Part shown: positions 33,800 to 42,471 of the stretch, piece by piece | How positions within the stretch are numbered: position 1 is the first letter of the stretch | Layout of the letters: every line of letters starts with the position of its first letter | Assembly (NCBI GenBank): GCA_910587255.1 | Contig: CAJUKT010000048.1 | Location: 95,544-159,543, forward strand | DNA length: 64,000 bases | DNA from: an uncultured Oscillospiraceae bacterium | Lineage (GTDB): Bacteria; Bacillota; Clostridia; Oscillospirales; Oscillospiraceae | Direction of reading: 5' to 3' | Translations under genes and position numbers: made by a program | Notes under the pieces: model-generated | What the model was told of the DNA's origin: nothing | The model's database searches: none | The model's input: the letters and a program-made list of their open reading frames with translations, nothing else

Positions 33800-34645
33800 T
33801 TATCCCTTGACGCCGCCGCCTGTCACGCCGGCAATGATCTTTTCAGACATGAAGATGTACAGCAGGAAGGTGGGCAGGAATACGATGATAACCGCCGCGA
33901 ACATGCCGCCCCATTGGCCGGTATACTTCATGGCGTTGATGATGTTCAGCAGGCCCACGCCCACGGGAGCCATGCTCTCGCTGCTGGTGAAGATCAGGGC
34001 CATGAAGAACTCGTTCCACACGGACATGAAGTTGAAGATCGTCACCGTCACAATGGCGGGCTGCACCAGGGGCAGCATAATCTTCAGGAAGGTCTTGGGG
34101 GCGCTGCACCCGTCCAGATAGGCGGCCTCCTCATAGGTGCGGGACAGGGTGGAGAAGAAGTCCAGCAGGTAAATGGTGGTATACGGAACCCGGAGCAGGA
34201 TGTACAGGACGATCAGCAGCACCCGGCCCTTGATCCCCCACTGCACGGACAGGGAGTAGATGGGCATGATGACCATGATTACGGGCACGCTCATGGCAAC
34301 CACCAGGCCGATGCGCAGGGCCTTGCCGCCGGTGAACTGCCAGCGGGAGAGCACATAGGCCGCAGGGGCCGCGATAGCCAGCACCCCCGCGCAGGAGATA
34401 ACCGAGTACAGCAGGGAGTTGGCGAAGAACACCGACACATTCTGGACATTCCAGGCAGTGGCGTAGTTCTCCCAATGGAAGCCGCTGGCAAATTTGAAGA
34501 TCTCCCCCTTGAAGATCTCCGGGGAGGTGGACAGGCTGGCGCCCAAAATCCAGAACAGCATCACCGCAGTAAACAGCACCCAGACAGATACGATCAGATA
34601 ACCGGGCAGAAGCCGCAGCTCTTTTTTCCAATTGATCTTTTTCAC
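33800..34645 (-). CDS. Sugar ABC transporter permease (MalG type)
   Basis: A 281-residue permease with six helices and the EAA loop EEAAYLDGCSAPKTFLKIMLPLVQPA that docks the ATPase. The start is GTG 34645 (GGGGGGAG upstream). It pairs with the permease at 34662, 16 bases upstream. The ATPase (MsmK-like) is not encoded here and probably serves several importers from elsewhere. The linked GH112 gene indicates galacto-N-biose/lacto-N-biose as cargo. Confidence 0.9.
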   Translation of the reverse strand: MKKINWKKELRLLPGYLIVSVWVLFTAVMLFWILGASLSTSPEIFKGEIFKFASGFHWENYATAWNVQNVSVFFANSLLYSVISCAGVLAIAAPAAYVLSRWQFTGGKALRIGLVVAMSVPVIMVIMPIYSLSVQWGIKGRVLLIVLYILLRVPYTTIYLLDFFSTLSRTYEEAAYLDGCSAPKTFLKIMLPLVQPAIVTVTIFNFMSVWNEFFMALIFTSSESMAPVGVGLLNIINAMKYTGQWGGMFAAVIIVFLPTFLLYIFMSEKIIAGVTGGGVKG

Positions 34646-34661
34646 ACTGCTCCCCCCTCTC

Positions 34662-35555
34662 TCAATATTCCAGATCGCTGCCCTTGAAGAGCTGCTCGGT
34701 AATCAGATAGACCGCTATGATAATCAGCGTCAGCACCACGCCTACCGCTGCGCCTGCGCCCGCGTCCCGGGTGGTGATGCCCTTTCCGCCGAACACCATG
34801 TCATATAGGTAAATCACCGGCACAATGGTGGACGATTCGGTATCAATGGGAGAGAACATCTTGGTCCACAGGAAGAAGGTGGTGGTGTTGATGCTCCAGA
34901 AGGTGATGGAGGTCTTGATGACGCCCTTGAGCAGGGGCAGGGTGATATCGAAGAACTGGCGGCCCTTGCCCGCGCCGTCGATGGTGGCGGCCTCGTAGAG
35001 ATCCTGGGGGATGCCTTCAATGCCGCTGATGTAGATGAGCATATAGTAGCCCACGCTGCCAAAGATGAAGGAGCCGGTCATGGCCCAGAACTTCAGGTCG
35101 GTGCCCAGCCACTTAACCTTCTCGCCGCCAAAGAGCTGGACGATCTCGTTGAGCATGCCGTAATCATAGTTGAAGATGTACTGGATCCACATAGTTGCCA
35201 GGGCCACGGCGCTGATGATGTTGGGCATGTAGATGGCGGCCCGGAAGAACTTCTTCCCCCGGATGCCGCTGGTGACCACCACCGCCATCAGCATAGCCAG
35301 AAGCAGGGTGAACACCCCGCCCACAATCCAAATCAGCATCATGTTGCGCATGGAGGTCATGAAGCTGGCGCTGCCGAAAATCTTAGCGTAGTTCCCCAGT
35401 CCGTAGAAGCTCCAGTCCGCCGTGGTGGCGGTAACGCTCTCCACCTGGAAAAAGCTCATGACCACCGTGCGGCACACGGGGTAGACGAACATGATCACCA
35501 GGGACAGCAGGGCCGGCAGGCAGAACCAGAAGATCATCGCCTTGTTTTTTCTCAT
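34662..35555 (-). CDS. Sugar ABC transporter permease (MalF type)
   Basis: A 297-residue permease with six helices. The EAA loop reads YEAATIDGAGKGRQFFDITLPLLKG. GGAGAG lies before ATG 35555. It is the partner of the MalG-type permease downstream and of the binding protein upstream. A hairpin at 35601 separates it from the binding protein gene. Confidence 0.9.
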   Translation of the reverse strand: MRKNKAMIFWFCLPALLSLVIMFVYPVCRTVVMSFFQVESVTATTADWSFYGLGNYAKIFGSASFMTSMRNMMLIWIVGGVFTLLLAMLMAVVVTSGIRGKKFFRAAIYMPNIISAVALATMWIQYIFNYDYGMLNEIVQLFGGEKVKWLGTDLKFWAMTGSFIFGSVGYYMLIYISGIEGIPQDLYEAATIDGAGKGRQFFDITLPLLKGVIKTSITFWSINTTTFFLWTKMFSPIDTESSTIVPVIYLYDMVFGGKGITTRDAGAGAAVGVVLTLIIIAVYLITEQLFKGSDLEY

Positions 35556-35600
35556 GGGTTTTCTCTCTCCTTTCTTGTTTGGGATAATCGGATATAAGAA

Positions 35601-35629
35601 GCAGGCGGCGCCGTTGAGGCGCCGCCTGC
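35601..35629 (-). promoter_or_regulatory. Intercistronic hairpin after the solute-binding protein gene
   Basis: A 12-bp perfect stem (GCAGGCGGCGCC and mirror) with a 5-base loop and no T-tract. Hairpins placed like this between binding-protein and permease genes usually stabilise the upstream mRNA or give partial termination, so the binding protein is made in excess. Confidence 0.7.
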
Positions 35630-35660
35630 CAGCGCGACGGGTTGAGCTATGGCTTTTTGA

Positions 35661-36965
35661 TCAATACAGGGCGTCCAGGGCGGCGCAGAAAGCGGCGCCG
35701 TCGGCGTACTTGCCCTCAAACAGCTCGGTGCACATGGACTTGATGGTGTCCTTCAGATCCGCGTTGACGGACAGGCTGGCACACCAGGTCATGGGAGACA
35801 CGGCAGCCTGGAGGGTCTCGATGGTGCCGTTCAAATCGGCGGGAGCGGTGTTGCGGCTGTCGGCGGGGATCTGGTGAGCCTCGTCGGCCAGCTTCTGGCC
35901 ATACTCGCCGGTGGTCAGGAACAGGATGAAGTCAAAAGCGGCCTGCGGGTTCTTGCTGTAGCTGGTGATGGCCAGGGAGTTGGCGCCCATATACGCCGCG
36001 CCGTTGTCCGCGCCGCCGTCCACAGCGGGGTAGTTGAACAGGCCCCAGTTAACCTGAGTACCGGTGTTGCCGTTCACCTCGGCGGTGACATAGTCGGCGC
36101 AGATGACCATGGCGGCCTGGCCGAAGCCGATCTTGTTCTGGCTGGAGGGGAACTCGTCGGGCGCGCCATCCGCCAGATAGCCGGCGTTGCGCAGGTCGAT
36201 GATGTCCTGAGCGGCCTGCTCGGCGGCGGTGCCGCTCCAGCCGCCGTTCATGGTCAGCTCCTCAATCTTGGCTTCGCCCAGGTAGCGGACCAGGGTATGA
36301 TAGAAAGCGAAATCGCAGTAGGCGGAGTCCTGGGCCAGGGGGCCGACGCCCGCGTCCTTCAGCTTCTGGCAGGCATCCAGGAACTCGGCCCAGGTCTTGG
36401 GCTCAGCGGTGATGCCGGCATTCTCAAACGCGTCCTTGTCATAGAAGATACCGCCGATGTTGGGCTGCTCGGTAATGGCGTTCAGATAACCGGCCCAAGC
36501 GATGGACTGGTCGTTGAAGCACTTGTAGCTGAAGCTGTCGTAGTTGGCAGCCTTGGCCATCTCGGTCAGGTCGTAGGTGAACTTGTTGTAGACAGTGCCG
36601 ATGCGCTTGTAGTCGTCCTCGATGATGTCGATGTTATCCTGGGCCTCCAGGGAGGCGGCCAGCACCTTGTTCACGTCGCGGCCCTTGAACTCAATGGTGA
36701 TCTTGGCGCCGGTCTGCTCCTCGAAGGCGGCCTTGGCGGCCTCAATCACGTTGGCCTGGGGCTCGCCGGAGGACCACATGGACCACATGGTCAGCTCCAC
36801 GCCGTCGTACTGCTTGCCGGCGGGCTCGCTGCTATCGTCGGCAGGCTGGGAGGCAGGGGGATTGCTCGCGGGGGGATTGTTCGTCTCGACGGGCTTGTCG
36901 GCGCAGCCGGCCAGCAGGCCCAGCACCATGACGGCAGCCAAGAGAACGCTCAGGATCTTTTTCAT
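35661..36965 (-). CDS. Extracellular sugar-binding lipoprotein of the GNB/LNB transporter
   Basis: A 434-residue family 1 solute-binding protein. The signal peptide ends in lipobox LLAGC (lipidated Cys21), followed by a Pro/Ser/Asn-rich linker (residues 22-50) and the binding domain (ELTMWSMWSSGEPQANVIEAAKAAFEEQTGAKITIEFKGRD). GGAGG precedes ATG 36965. First gene of the operon of binding protein, two permeases, phosphorylase and DUF5655. The divergent AraC gene is the likely regulator. Cargo assignment rests on the linked GH112 gene. Confidence 0.9.
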   Translation of the reverse strand: MKKILSVLLAAVMVLGLLAGCADKPVETNNPPASNPPASQPADDSSEPAGKQYDGVELTMWSMWSSGEPQANVIEAAKAAFEEQTGAKITIEFKGRDVNKVLAASLEAQDNIDIIEDDYKRIGTVYNKFTYDLTEMAKAANYDSFSYKCFNDQSIAWAGYLNAITEQPNIGGIFYDKDAFENAGITAEPKTWAEFLDACQKLKDAGVGPLAQDSAYCDFAFYHTLVRYLGEAKIEELTMNGGWSGTAAEQAAQDIIDLRNAGYLADGAPDEFPSSQNKIGFGQAAMVICADYVTAEVNGNTGTQVNWGLFNYPAVDGGADNGAAYMGANSLAITSYSKNPQAAFDFILFLTTGEYGQKLADEAHQIPADSRNTAPADLNGTIETLQAAVSPMTWCASLSVNADLKDTIKSMCTELFEGKYADGAAFCAALDALY

Positions 36966-37235
36966 TTCAGTTCCTCCATTTCCAAATATGTACTCGGATG
37001 CGGCGGGGTGCCTCCCCGCCTCTTACACTTTATAAGGTAAACGCTGCGCCAGCATATAACAATTCGATTGTTGCTTCAGTTTTTAGCTTTCTTGTTCTTT
37101 TTGCATTTTGTCAAAAGAGGAATTGCCTGTCCGCTCGGTTTTTTGGCAGATTTCATAATTCCATCCGCCGCTCTTTTCCTTTAAAGCAGACTTTAGCTAT
37201 TTTTCTCCATTCCTCCCAAAATTTATTGTGGAGAG
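36966..37235. promoter_or_regulatory. Divergent control region between transporter operon and AraC gene
   Basis: A 359-base gap without genes, AT-richer than its surroundings. It holds a leader hairpin of the transporter transcript (GGCGGGG/CCCCGCC, 37002-37020) and the palindrome AACAAT-TCG-ATTGTT at 37058-37072, a candidate binding site for the AraC protein or another regulator. I could not define the minus-strand promoter; TTATAA near 37030 may be the -10 box. Confidence 0.6.
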
Positions 37236-37264
37236 TTGCACAAAACAAAAAAAGAAGCTATAAT
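37236..37264 (+). promoter_or_regulatory. Promoter of the AraC-family regulator
   Basis: TTGCAC, a 17-base A-rich spacer and a perfect TATAAT, 60 bases before the start codon. Confidence 0.8.
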
Positions 37265-37324
37265 GAGTTTTGACGGCCGCAGTGCGCATTTGTGCAATCT
37301 TGTGCCGGACGGGAGGGGCGCGCC

Positions 37325-38176
37325 ATGAGTACCCATCAGTACATTTTGGCACAGTCGGATCGTGCCCTGGACGAGGGCACGGTCCGCAGCCGGGCCCGGC
37401 TGCGCTATGTGACCTACACCCGTTACAGCCAGGAGTGGACCTCCCAGCTCCACTCCCATACCTGCGGGGAGCTGTTTTTCATCACCGGCGGCCACGGCGA
37501 CTTCCAGATCCGCCAGGACCGTTTTCCCGTGGCCGTCAACGACCTTGTGGTGGTCAACGCGGGCATCCCCCACACCGAGACCAGTCAGGACGGCAGCCCC
37601 ATGGAATACGTGGTGCTGGGGGTGGAGGGGCTGGAGACCAGCGCCGACGCCAGCGGCTGCGTCCTCATCCGCCTGTATGCGGAGGAGGCCATATCCAGCA
37701 GCCTGCGCACCCTGATCCAGGAGACCCGGGAGCCCCGGGCCGGATGCGATGAGATCTGCCAGCACCTGCTGGAGGTCATTTTGCTGCGCCTGGCCCGCAG
37801 GGACGACTTCGCCCTGTCCGACGCCGTGCCCGCCGGGCCCCGGTCCAGCCGGGAATGCGGCCTGGTCCGGCGCTATATCGACAACCACTTCAAGGAAAAC
37901 CTCACCCTGGAACAGCTGGCCGGGCTGGTGCACATCAATAAATACTACCTCTCCCATGCCTTCCGCAAGGAGTTCAATACCTCGCCCATCAGCTATCTCA
38001 TCTCCCGCCGCATCCAGGAGAGCCGCTTCCTCCTGGCCGAGACCGACCACTCCCTGTCCCAGATCGCCCAGATCCTGGGCTTTTCCTCCCTGAGCTACTT
38101 CTCCCAATGCTTCCGCCGCCAGGAGGGGATGAGCCCCATGGAGTACCGCAGGCGCCGGCGCGCCGGGAGCAAATGA
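37325..38176 (+). CDS. AraC-family transcriptional regulator
   Basis: A 283-residue regulator: an N-terminal cupin sugar-sensing domain (about 20-110, with QLHSHTCGELFFITGG) and a C-terminal pair of helix-turn-helix motifs (about 180-280: LTLEQLAGLVHINKYYLSHAFRKEF and SLSQIAQILGFSSLSYFSQCFRR). GGGAGGGG precedes ATG 37325; the frame upstream of it is not translated in my view. Divergent from the sugar transporter operon and upstream of galE and nahK; likely activates the locus in response to the imported disaccharide or a product. Confidence 0.9.
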   Translation: MSTHQYILAQSDRALDEGTVRSRARLRYVTYTRYSQEWTSQLHSHTCGELFFITGGHGDFQIRQDRFPVAVNDLVVVNAGIPHTETSQDGSPMEYVVLGVEGLETSADASGCVLIRLYAEEAISSSLRTLIQETREPRAGCDEICQHLLEVILLRLARRDDFALSDAVPAGPRSSRECGLVRRYIDNHFKENLTLEQLAGLVHINKYYLSHAFRKEFNTSPISYLISRRIQESRFLLAETDHSLSQIAQILGFSSLSYFSQCFRRQEGMSPMEYRRRRRAGSK

Positions 38177-38220
38177 GCCCATCGCGGCAATAATATATAA
38201 ATGTAACGCAAGAAATTCCA

Positions 38221-38249
38221 TTCCCATCCGATTTCGGTTTGGGTATAAT
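38221..38249 (+). promoter_or_regulatory. Promoter of galE-nahK
   Basis: A perfect TATAAT with TTCCCA 17 bases upstream. The poor -35 box suggests that an activator, such as the AraC protein, is needed. Confidence 0.55.
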
Positions 38250-38318
38250 ATCAGCAATCACCAGGAGGCATCCCCTCCCGGCGGGCAAATATAACATGAT
38301 GAAGGAGCGCGTGGTCTT

Positions 38319-39338
38319 ATGTCTATTCTGGTTTGCGGAGGCGCCGGGTACATCGGCAGCCACACCTGCGTGGAGCTTCTCAACGCGGGCTATGAGATCG
38401 TGGTGGCGGACAACCTTTATAACTCCTGCGAGGAGGCCCTGGTCCGGGTGGAGAAGATCACCGGCAAAAAGGTCCCCTTCGTCAAAACGGAGCTGTGCCG
38501 CGAGGATGAGGTGGAGGCCCTGTTTGCCCAGCACCCCGGCATCGACGCGGTGATCCACTTCGCCGGGCTCAAGGCCGTGGGCGAGAGCGTGTCCAAGCCC
38601 CTGGAGTACTACTCCAACAACCTCATCAGCACCCTGTACCTTCTCCAGGCCATGCGCCGTCACGGGGTAAGGAACTTTGTGTTCTCCTCCTCCGCCACGG
38701 TGTACGGCGACCCCGCCACCGTCCCCATCCGGGAGGATTTCCCCACCGGCGGCACCACCAATCCCTACGGCACCTCCAAGCTCTTCCAGGAAAAAATTCT
38801 CATGGACATCTGCGCCGCCGACCCCCAGCTCAACGTGGCACTTCTGCGCTACTTTAACCCCATCGGCGCCCACGAGTCCGGCCTGATGGGGGAGGACCCA
38901 AACGGCATCCCTAACAACCTGGTGCCCTATATCGCCAAGGTGTCGGTGGGCCAGCTGGAGAAGCTCCACGTGTTCGGCGACGACTACCCCACCCCCGACG
39001 GCACCGGCGTGCGGGACTATATCCATGTGGTGGACCTGGCAAAGGGCCATGTGGCCGCGCTGAAGAAGCTGGACACCAAATGCGGCCTGTTTGTGTGCAA
39101 TTTGGGCACCGGCAAGGGATACAGCGTGCTGGACGTGCTCCACGCCTATGAGAAGGCCTGCGGCAAAACCCTGCCCTACGTCATCGAACCCCGCCGCCCC
39201 GGCGACATCGCCGTTTGCTACGCCGACCCGGCCAAGGCCAGGGACGAGCTGGGCTGGGAGGCCCAGCTGGGCATTGATGAGATGTGCGCCTCCTCTTACA
39301 AATGGCAGTCCACCAATCCCAACGGCTACAAGACCTGA
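38319..39338 (+). CDS. galE: UDP-glucose 4-epimerase GalE
   Basis: A 339-residue short-chain dehydrogenase-like enzyme. NAD-binding motif GGAGYIGS (residues 7-14), catalytic Ser in FSSSATVYG, and catalytic Tyr-Lys in NPYGTSK. Interconverts UDP-Glc and UDP-Gal, and often UDP-GlcNAc and UDP-GalNAc, closing the Leloir-like route fed by the GH112 phosphorylase. AAGGAG lies 11 bases before ATG 38319. nahK follows after 28 bases. Confidence 0.95.
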   Translation: MSILVCGGAGYIGSHTCVELLNAGYEIVVADNLYNSCEEALVRVEKITGKKVPFVKTELCREDEVEALFAQHPGIDAVIHFAGLKAVGESVSKPLEYYSNNLISTLYLLQAMRRHGVRNFVFSSSATVYGDPATVPIREDFPTGGTTNPYGTSKLFQEKILMDICAADPQLNVALLRYFNPIGAHESGLMGEDPNGIPNNLVPYIAKVSVGQLEKLHVFGDDYPTPDGTGVRDYIHVVDLAKGHVAALKKLDTKCGLFVCNLGTGKGYSVLDVLHAYEKACGKTLPYVIEPRRPGDIAVCYADPAKARDELGWEAQLGIDEMCASSYKWQSTNPNGYKT

Positions 39339-39366
39339 TCACGTACAGAGTCAGGAGGAGACGATA

Positions 39367-40488
39367 ATGAGTATGGTACAGGCAGAGCAAGCCCTCCAGG
39401 AGGCGCTGTCCGCCTACGACTTCGGCGGGACGGTGGAGAGCACCTCCCGCTTCGGCGAGGGGCACATCAACGACACTTTCCGGGTGGACGCCCGGAGACC
39501 GGACGGGAGCGTGTGCCGGTCCATTCTCCAGCGGGTCAGCCCCGTGGCCTTCAAGGAGCCGGACAAGCTGATGGAGAACATCGTCAACGTCACGGAGCAC
39601 CTGAGCCGGGAAATCACGCGGCTGGGCGGTGATCCCACCCGGGAAACCCTGTCCGTCCTGCGCACCCGGGACGGGGCCGCCAGCGTCACCGACAGCACGG
39701 GCGGCGTGTGGCGCGCCTTCCCCTTTGTGGAGGGCACCGTATGCTACCAGTCCGCCGAGACGCCGGAGCTGTTCGCCGCCTCCGGTCGGGCCTTCGGCCG
39801 CTTCCAGCGGCTGCTGCGGGACTACCCCGCCCACACCCTCCACGAGACTATCCCCCGCTTCCATGACACGGAAAACCGCCTGCAAAACCTGAAAAACGCC
39901 GTGGCCGCCGATCCCCTGGGCCGTGCCAAGGACTGCCGGGAGGACATCGCGTTCATGCTGGCCCGGGAAAAGGACTGCTCCGCCGCCCTCAGCGCCCTGC
40001 GGGAGGGGACGCTCCCCCTGCGGGTGACCCACAACGACACCAAGCTGAACAACGTCCTCATGGACGAAAAAACGGGGGAGGCCCTATGCGTCATCGACCT
40101 TGACACGGTGATGCCCGGGCTGTCCATCAACGACTTCGGCGATTCCATCCGCTTCGGCGCCAACCACAGCGCCGAGGATGAGCCCGACCTGTCCAAGGTA
40201 AACCTGGATGTGGGTCTGTTTGAGACCTATACCGCCGCCTTCCTGTCGGAGGCGGGGGACGCCCTTACCGAGGCGGAGATCCGCTATCTCCCCTGGGGGG
40301 CCAAGCTGATGACCCTGGAGTGCGGGATACGCTTCCTCACCGACTATCTGGAGGGCGATGTCTATTTCCACACCAGCCGCCCGGGCCAAAACCTGGACCG
40401 CACCCGCACCCAATGCAAGCTGGTGGCGGACATGGAGGAGCACTGGGACGAGCTCAACGCCATTGTGGAGCGGTACATTTCCAAGTAA
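39367..40488 (+). CDS. nahK: N-acetylhexosamine 1-kinase (phosphotransferase family)
   Basis: A 373-residue kinase of the aminoglycoside-phosphotransferase fold. Motifs: N-terminal GEGHINDTFRV (nucleotide loop), catalytic HNDTKLNNVLMD and the metal-binding VIDLDTVMPG. It matches NahK/LnpB, which phosphorylates GlcNAc or GalNAc released by the GH112 enzyme at C1. AGGAGGAG precedes ATG 39367. Operon with galE; the uridylyltransferase LnpC that would complete the route is not in this window. Confidence 0.9.
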   Translation: MSMVQAEQALQEALSAYDFGGTVESTSRFGEGHINDTFRVDARRPDGSVCRSILQRVSPVAFKEPDKLMENIVNVTEHLSREITRLGGDPTRETLSVLRTRDGAASVTDSTGGVWRAFPFVEGTVCYQSAETPELFAASGRAFGRFQRLLRDYPAHTLHETIPRFHDTENRLQNLKNAVAADPLGRAKDCREDIAFMLAREKDCSAALSALREGTLPLRVTHNDTKLNNVLMDEKTGEALCVIDLDTVMPGLSINDFGDSIRFGANHSAEDEPDLSKVNLDVGLFETYTAAFLSEAGDALTEAEIRYLPWGAKLMTLECGIRFLTDYLEGDVYFHTSRPGQNLDRTRTQCKLVADMEEHWDELNAIVERYISK

Positions 40489-40502
40489 CGGCGCTAAAAA
40501 AA

Positions 40503-40534
40503 GGCGGGCCGGCTGTTGCCGGCCCGCCCGTTTT
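40503..40534. terminator. Bidirectional terminator between nahK and the chemoreceptor gene
   Basis: An 11-bp perfect stem (GGCGGGCCGGC and mirror) with loop TGTT; A7 before it and TTTT after it, so it works for both converging genes. Confidence 0.92.
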
Positions 40535-40541
40535 ACTTTTC

Positions 40542-42218
40542 TTACCGCATCCCGCCCATCATCTGGTGGGCGCCCTTCAGTTTGAAGCGCTTCGTCTCGT
40601 CCTCCAGCACGTGGACCTGCTCGAACAGCTCGGAGCTGACGGCGGCGGATTCCTCGCTGCTGGCGGAGTTGGTCTGAACCACCGACGAGATCTGGCCGAT
40701 GCCCTCAGACACCTGGGCCAGGGACCCGGCCTCTTCCTTGATGGCCTCCGCGATGGTGGCGATGGCATCGTTGGACTGCACCACCAGCTCCTGGGTCTTT
40801 TTCAGGGAGTCGGACACCTCGCCCACGATCTGGCTGCCCCGCTGGGTGGCCTGGATGGAGTTCTCGATGAGATCCTTGGTGGCCTTGGCCGCCTCGTCGG
40901 ACTTCGAGGCCAGGTTGCGCACCTCATCGGCCACCACGGCAAAGCCCTTGCCCGCCGTACCCGCCCGGGCGGCCTCCACCGCGGCGTTCAGCGCCAGGAT
41001 GTTGGTCTGGAAGGCGATATTCTCAATGGTGGCGATGATCTTGCCGATCTGCTCGGAGGCGTCGGCAATGTCCGCCATGGCGGACACCATCTGATCCATC
41101 TGGCCGCTGCTCACATTCACCTGCTGGCTGGTGAGCCGGGCGCTCTCCTGGGCGCCCGCAGCGGTCTCTGCATTGCGGTCGGCACTCTTGGACAGGTCAT
41201 CCACCGTGGCGTACAGCTCCTGCACCGCGCTGGCCTGCTCCGTGGCCCCCTGGGCCAGGGCCTGGGCCCCGCTGGACAGCTGCTCGGCGTGGCTGCTCAC
41301 CCGCTGCTCCGCCTGGACCACATTGCCCATGGCGTCGGACACCGCAGCGGTGAAGCGGTCCAGCGCAGTCTCAATGGACTGGAAGTCGCCGATGTATTGG
41401 GTGGAGGTGGACACGTCGAAATTGCCTTGGGCCAGCTCCCCCATAACCCGGTCGATATCGTCCACATACTCATGGATGCGCCCCAGGGACTGCTCCAGGG
41501 TCTGAGCCAGCTGGCCGAGCTCATTTTTGGAGCTGTATCCTATCTCCAGCGTCAGGTTGCCGTCCTGGAGAGGCCGAACCTTGTCGGTGATGAGCAGCAT
41601 CGGCTTAATCACACATCTGAGCACATACTGCACCAGGCTGACCATACAGATCAGATTGATGACCAGGCAGATGCTGGTAATCAGGTGCATCTGGCTGACG
41701 GTGGCGCTCATGCTCTCGTTATACTCCGCGCTCAGCTCCTGGCCGCGGGTCACCACCTCGTCCAGCAGGCCGACCAGCGTGGTGAGGTTGGTCTGAATCG
41801 TATCCTGGTAGTACTGCTGGGCCTGGCTGCGGTTCCCGCCGTACATATCCAGCACGGTGCCCGCAGATGCGTGAAGCTCCTTATGCAGCGGCTCAATCTT
41901 CCCGCGCAGCGTATCCAGGGTGTCGTCATGCAGGCTCATCTCGCTGTACAGCCACTTGCCCAGCACGCAGCCGGTGTGGTCCAGGCTGCCGGTAAATTCT
42001 GTTCCGGCATACAGCGCGTTGCTCAGGTTGGCCGCCCATTTATAATGGGCCACCTCTGCCCGCTGGATGCTGTCCAGCATGGAGTTTGCCTGAATGCTCT
42101 TCTCCTGGGTGCCATCAATGCGCAGAATGTTCGCCGTGGTCACCACACTGAACAGCGTTATGGCCACAATGGCGCAGATGATGCGGATGCTGACAGATCT
42201 CTTGATGCTTTTACCCAT
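40542..42218 (-). CDS. Methyl-accepting chemotaxis protein with CZB-like zinc-binding sensor
   Basis: A 558-residue receptor: TM1 (about 12-32), extracellular domain (33-178), TM2 (about 180-205), HAMP-like linkers (205-290), then the signalling domain with hairpin tip ENIAFQTNILALNAAVEAARAGTAGKGFAVVADEVRNLA. The extracellular part carries a chemoreceptor zinc-binding signature: His58 and Trp61 (HYKW), LDHTGCVLGKWLY (His81, Cys84, Trp89) and later LHKELH. CZB domains are mostly cytoplasmic; here it lies between the membrane helices. AAGGAGG precedes ATG 42218. No other chemotaxis gene is nearby. Confidence 0.88.
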   Translation of the reverse strand: MGKSIKRSVSIRIICAIVAITLFSVVTTANILRIDGTQEKSIQANSMLDSIQRAEVAHYKWAANLSNALYAGTEFTGSLDHTGCVLGKWLYSEMSLHDDTLDTLRGKIEPLHKELHASAGTVLDMYGGNRSQAQQYYQDTIQTNLTTLVGLLDEVVTRGQELSAEYNESMSATVSQMHLITSICLVINLICMVSLVQYVLRCVIKPMLLITDKVRPLQDGNLTLEIGYSSKNELGQLAQTLEQSLGRIHEYVDDIDRVMGELAQGNFDVSTSTQYIGDFQSIETALDRFTAAVSDAMGNVVQAEQRVSSHAEQLSSGAQALAQGATEQASAVQELYATVDDLSKSADRNAETAAGAQESARLTSQQVNVSSGQMDQMVSAMADIADASEQIGKIIATIENIAFQTNILALNAAVEAARAGTAGKGFAVVADEVRNLASKSDEAAKATKDLIENSIQATQRGSQIVGEVSDSLKKTQELVVQSNDAIATIAEAIKEEAGSLAQVSEGIGQISSVVQTNSASSEESAAVSSELFEQVHVLEDETKRFKLKGAHQMMGGMR

Positions 42219-42312
42219 GATGTTAAGTCCTCCTTCATTGATTTTGCCGCGGGCACAGCCAAGGCGCCGCAGCCCTCCGCCCGCGGCGGGAGGCGGAACT
42301 CATACTACGCCT

Positions 42313-42341
42313 ATTATATCGGAGAATCCTCCCAATTGCAA
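42313..42341 (-). promoter_or_regulatory. Promoter of the chemoreceptor gene
   Basis: On the minus strand TTGCAA, a 17-base spacer and a perfect TATAAT, about 95 bases before the start codon. Confidence 0.75.
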
Positions 42342-42471
42342 CAGTCAGTATGAGCATTCTGCGGCAGGAAAAATATCCCTGCCCCGTCTTATTTTCCGGG
42401 CATGACACAGCCTGCCGGGTTTCCCCGGCAAGCCGCGCACGATTATATGATTTTCTCAAATTCCCGCCGCC

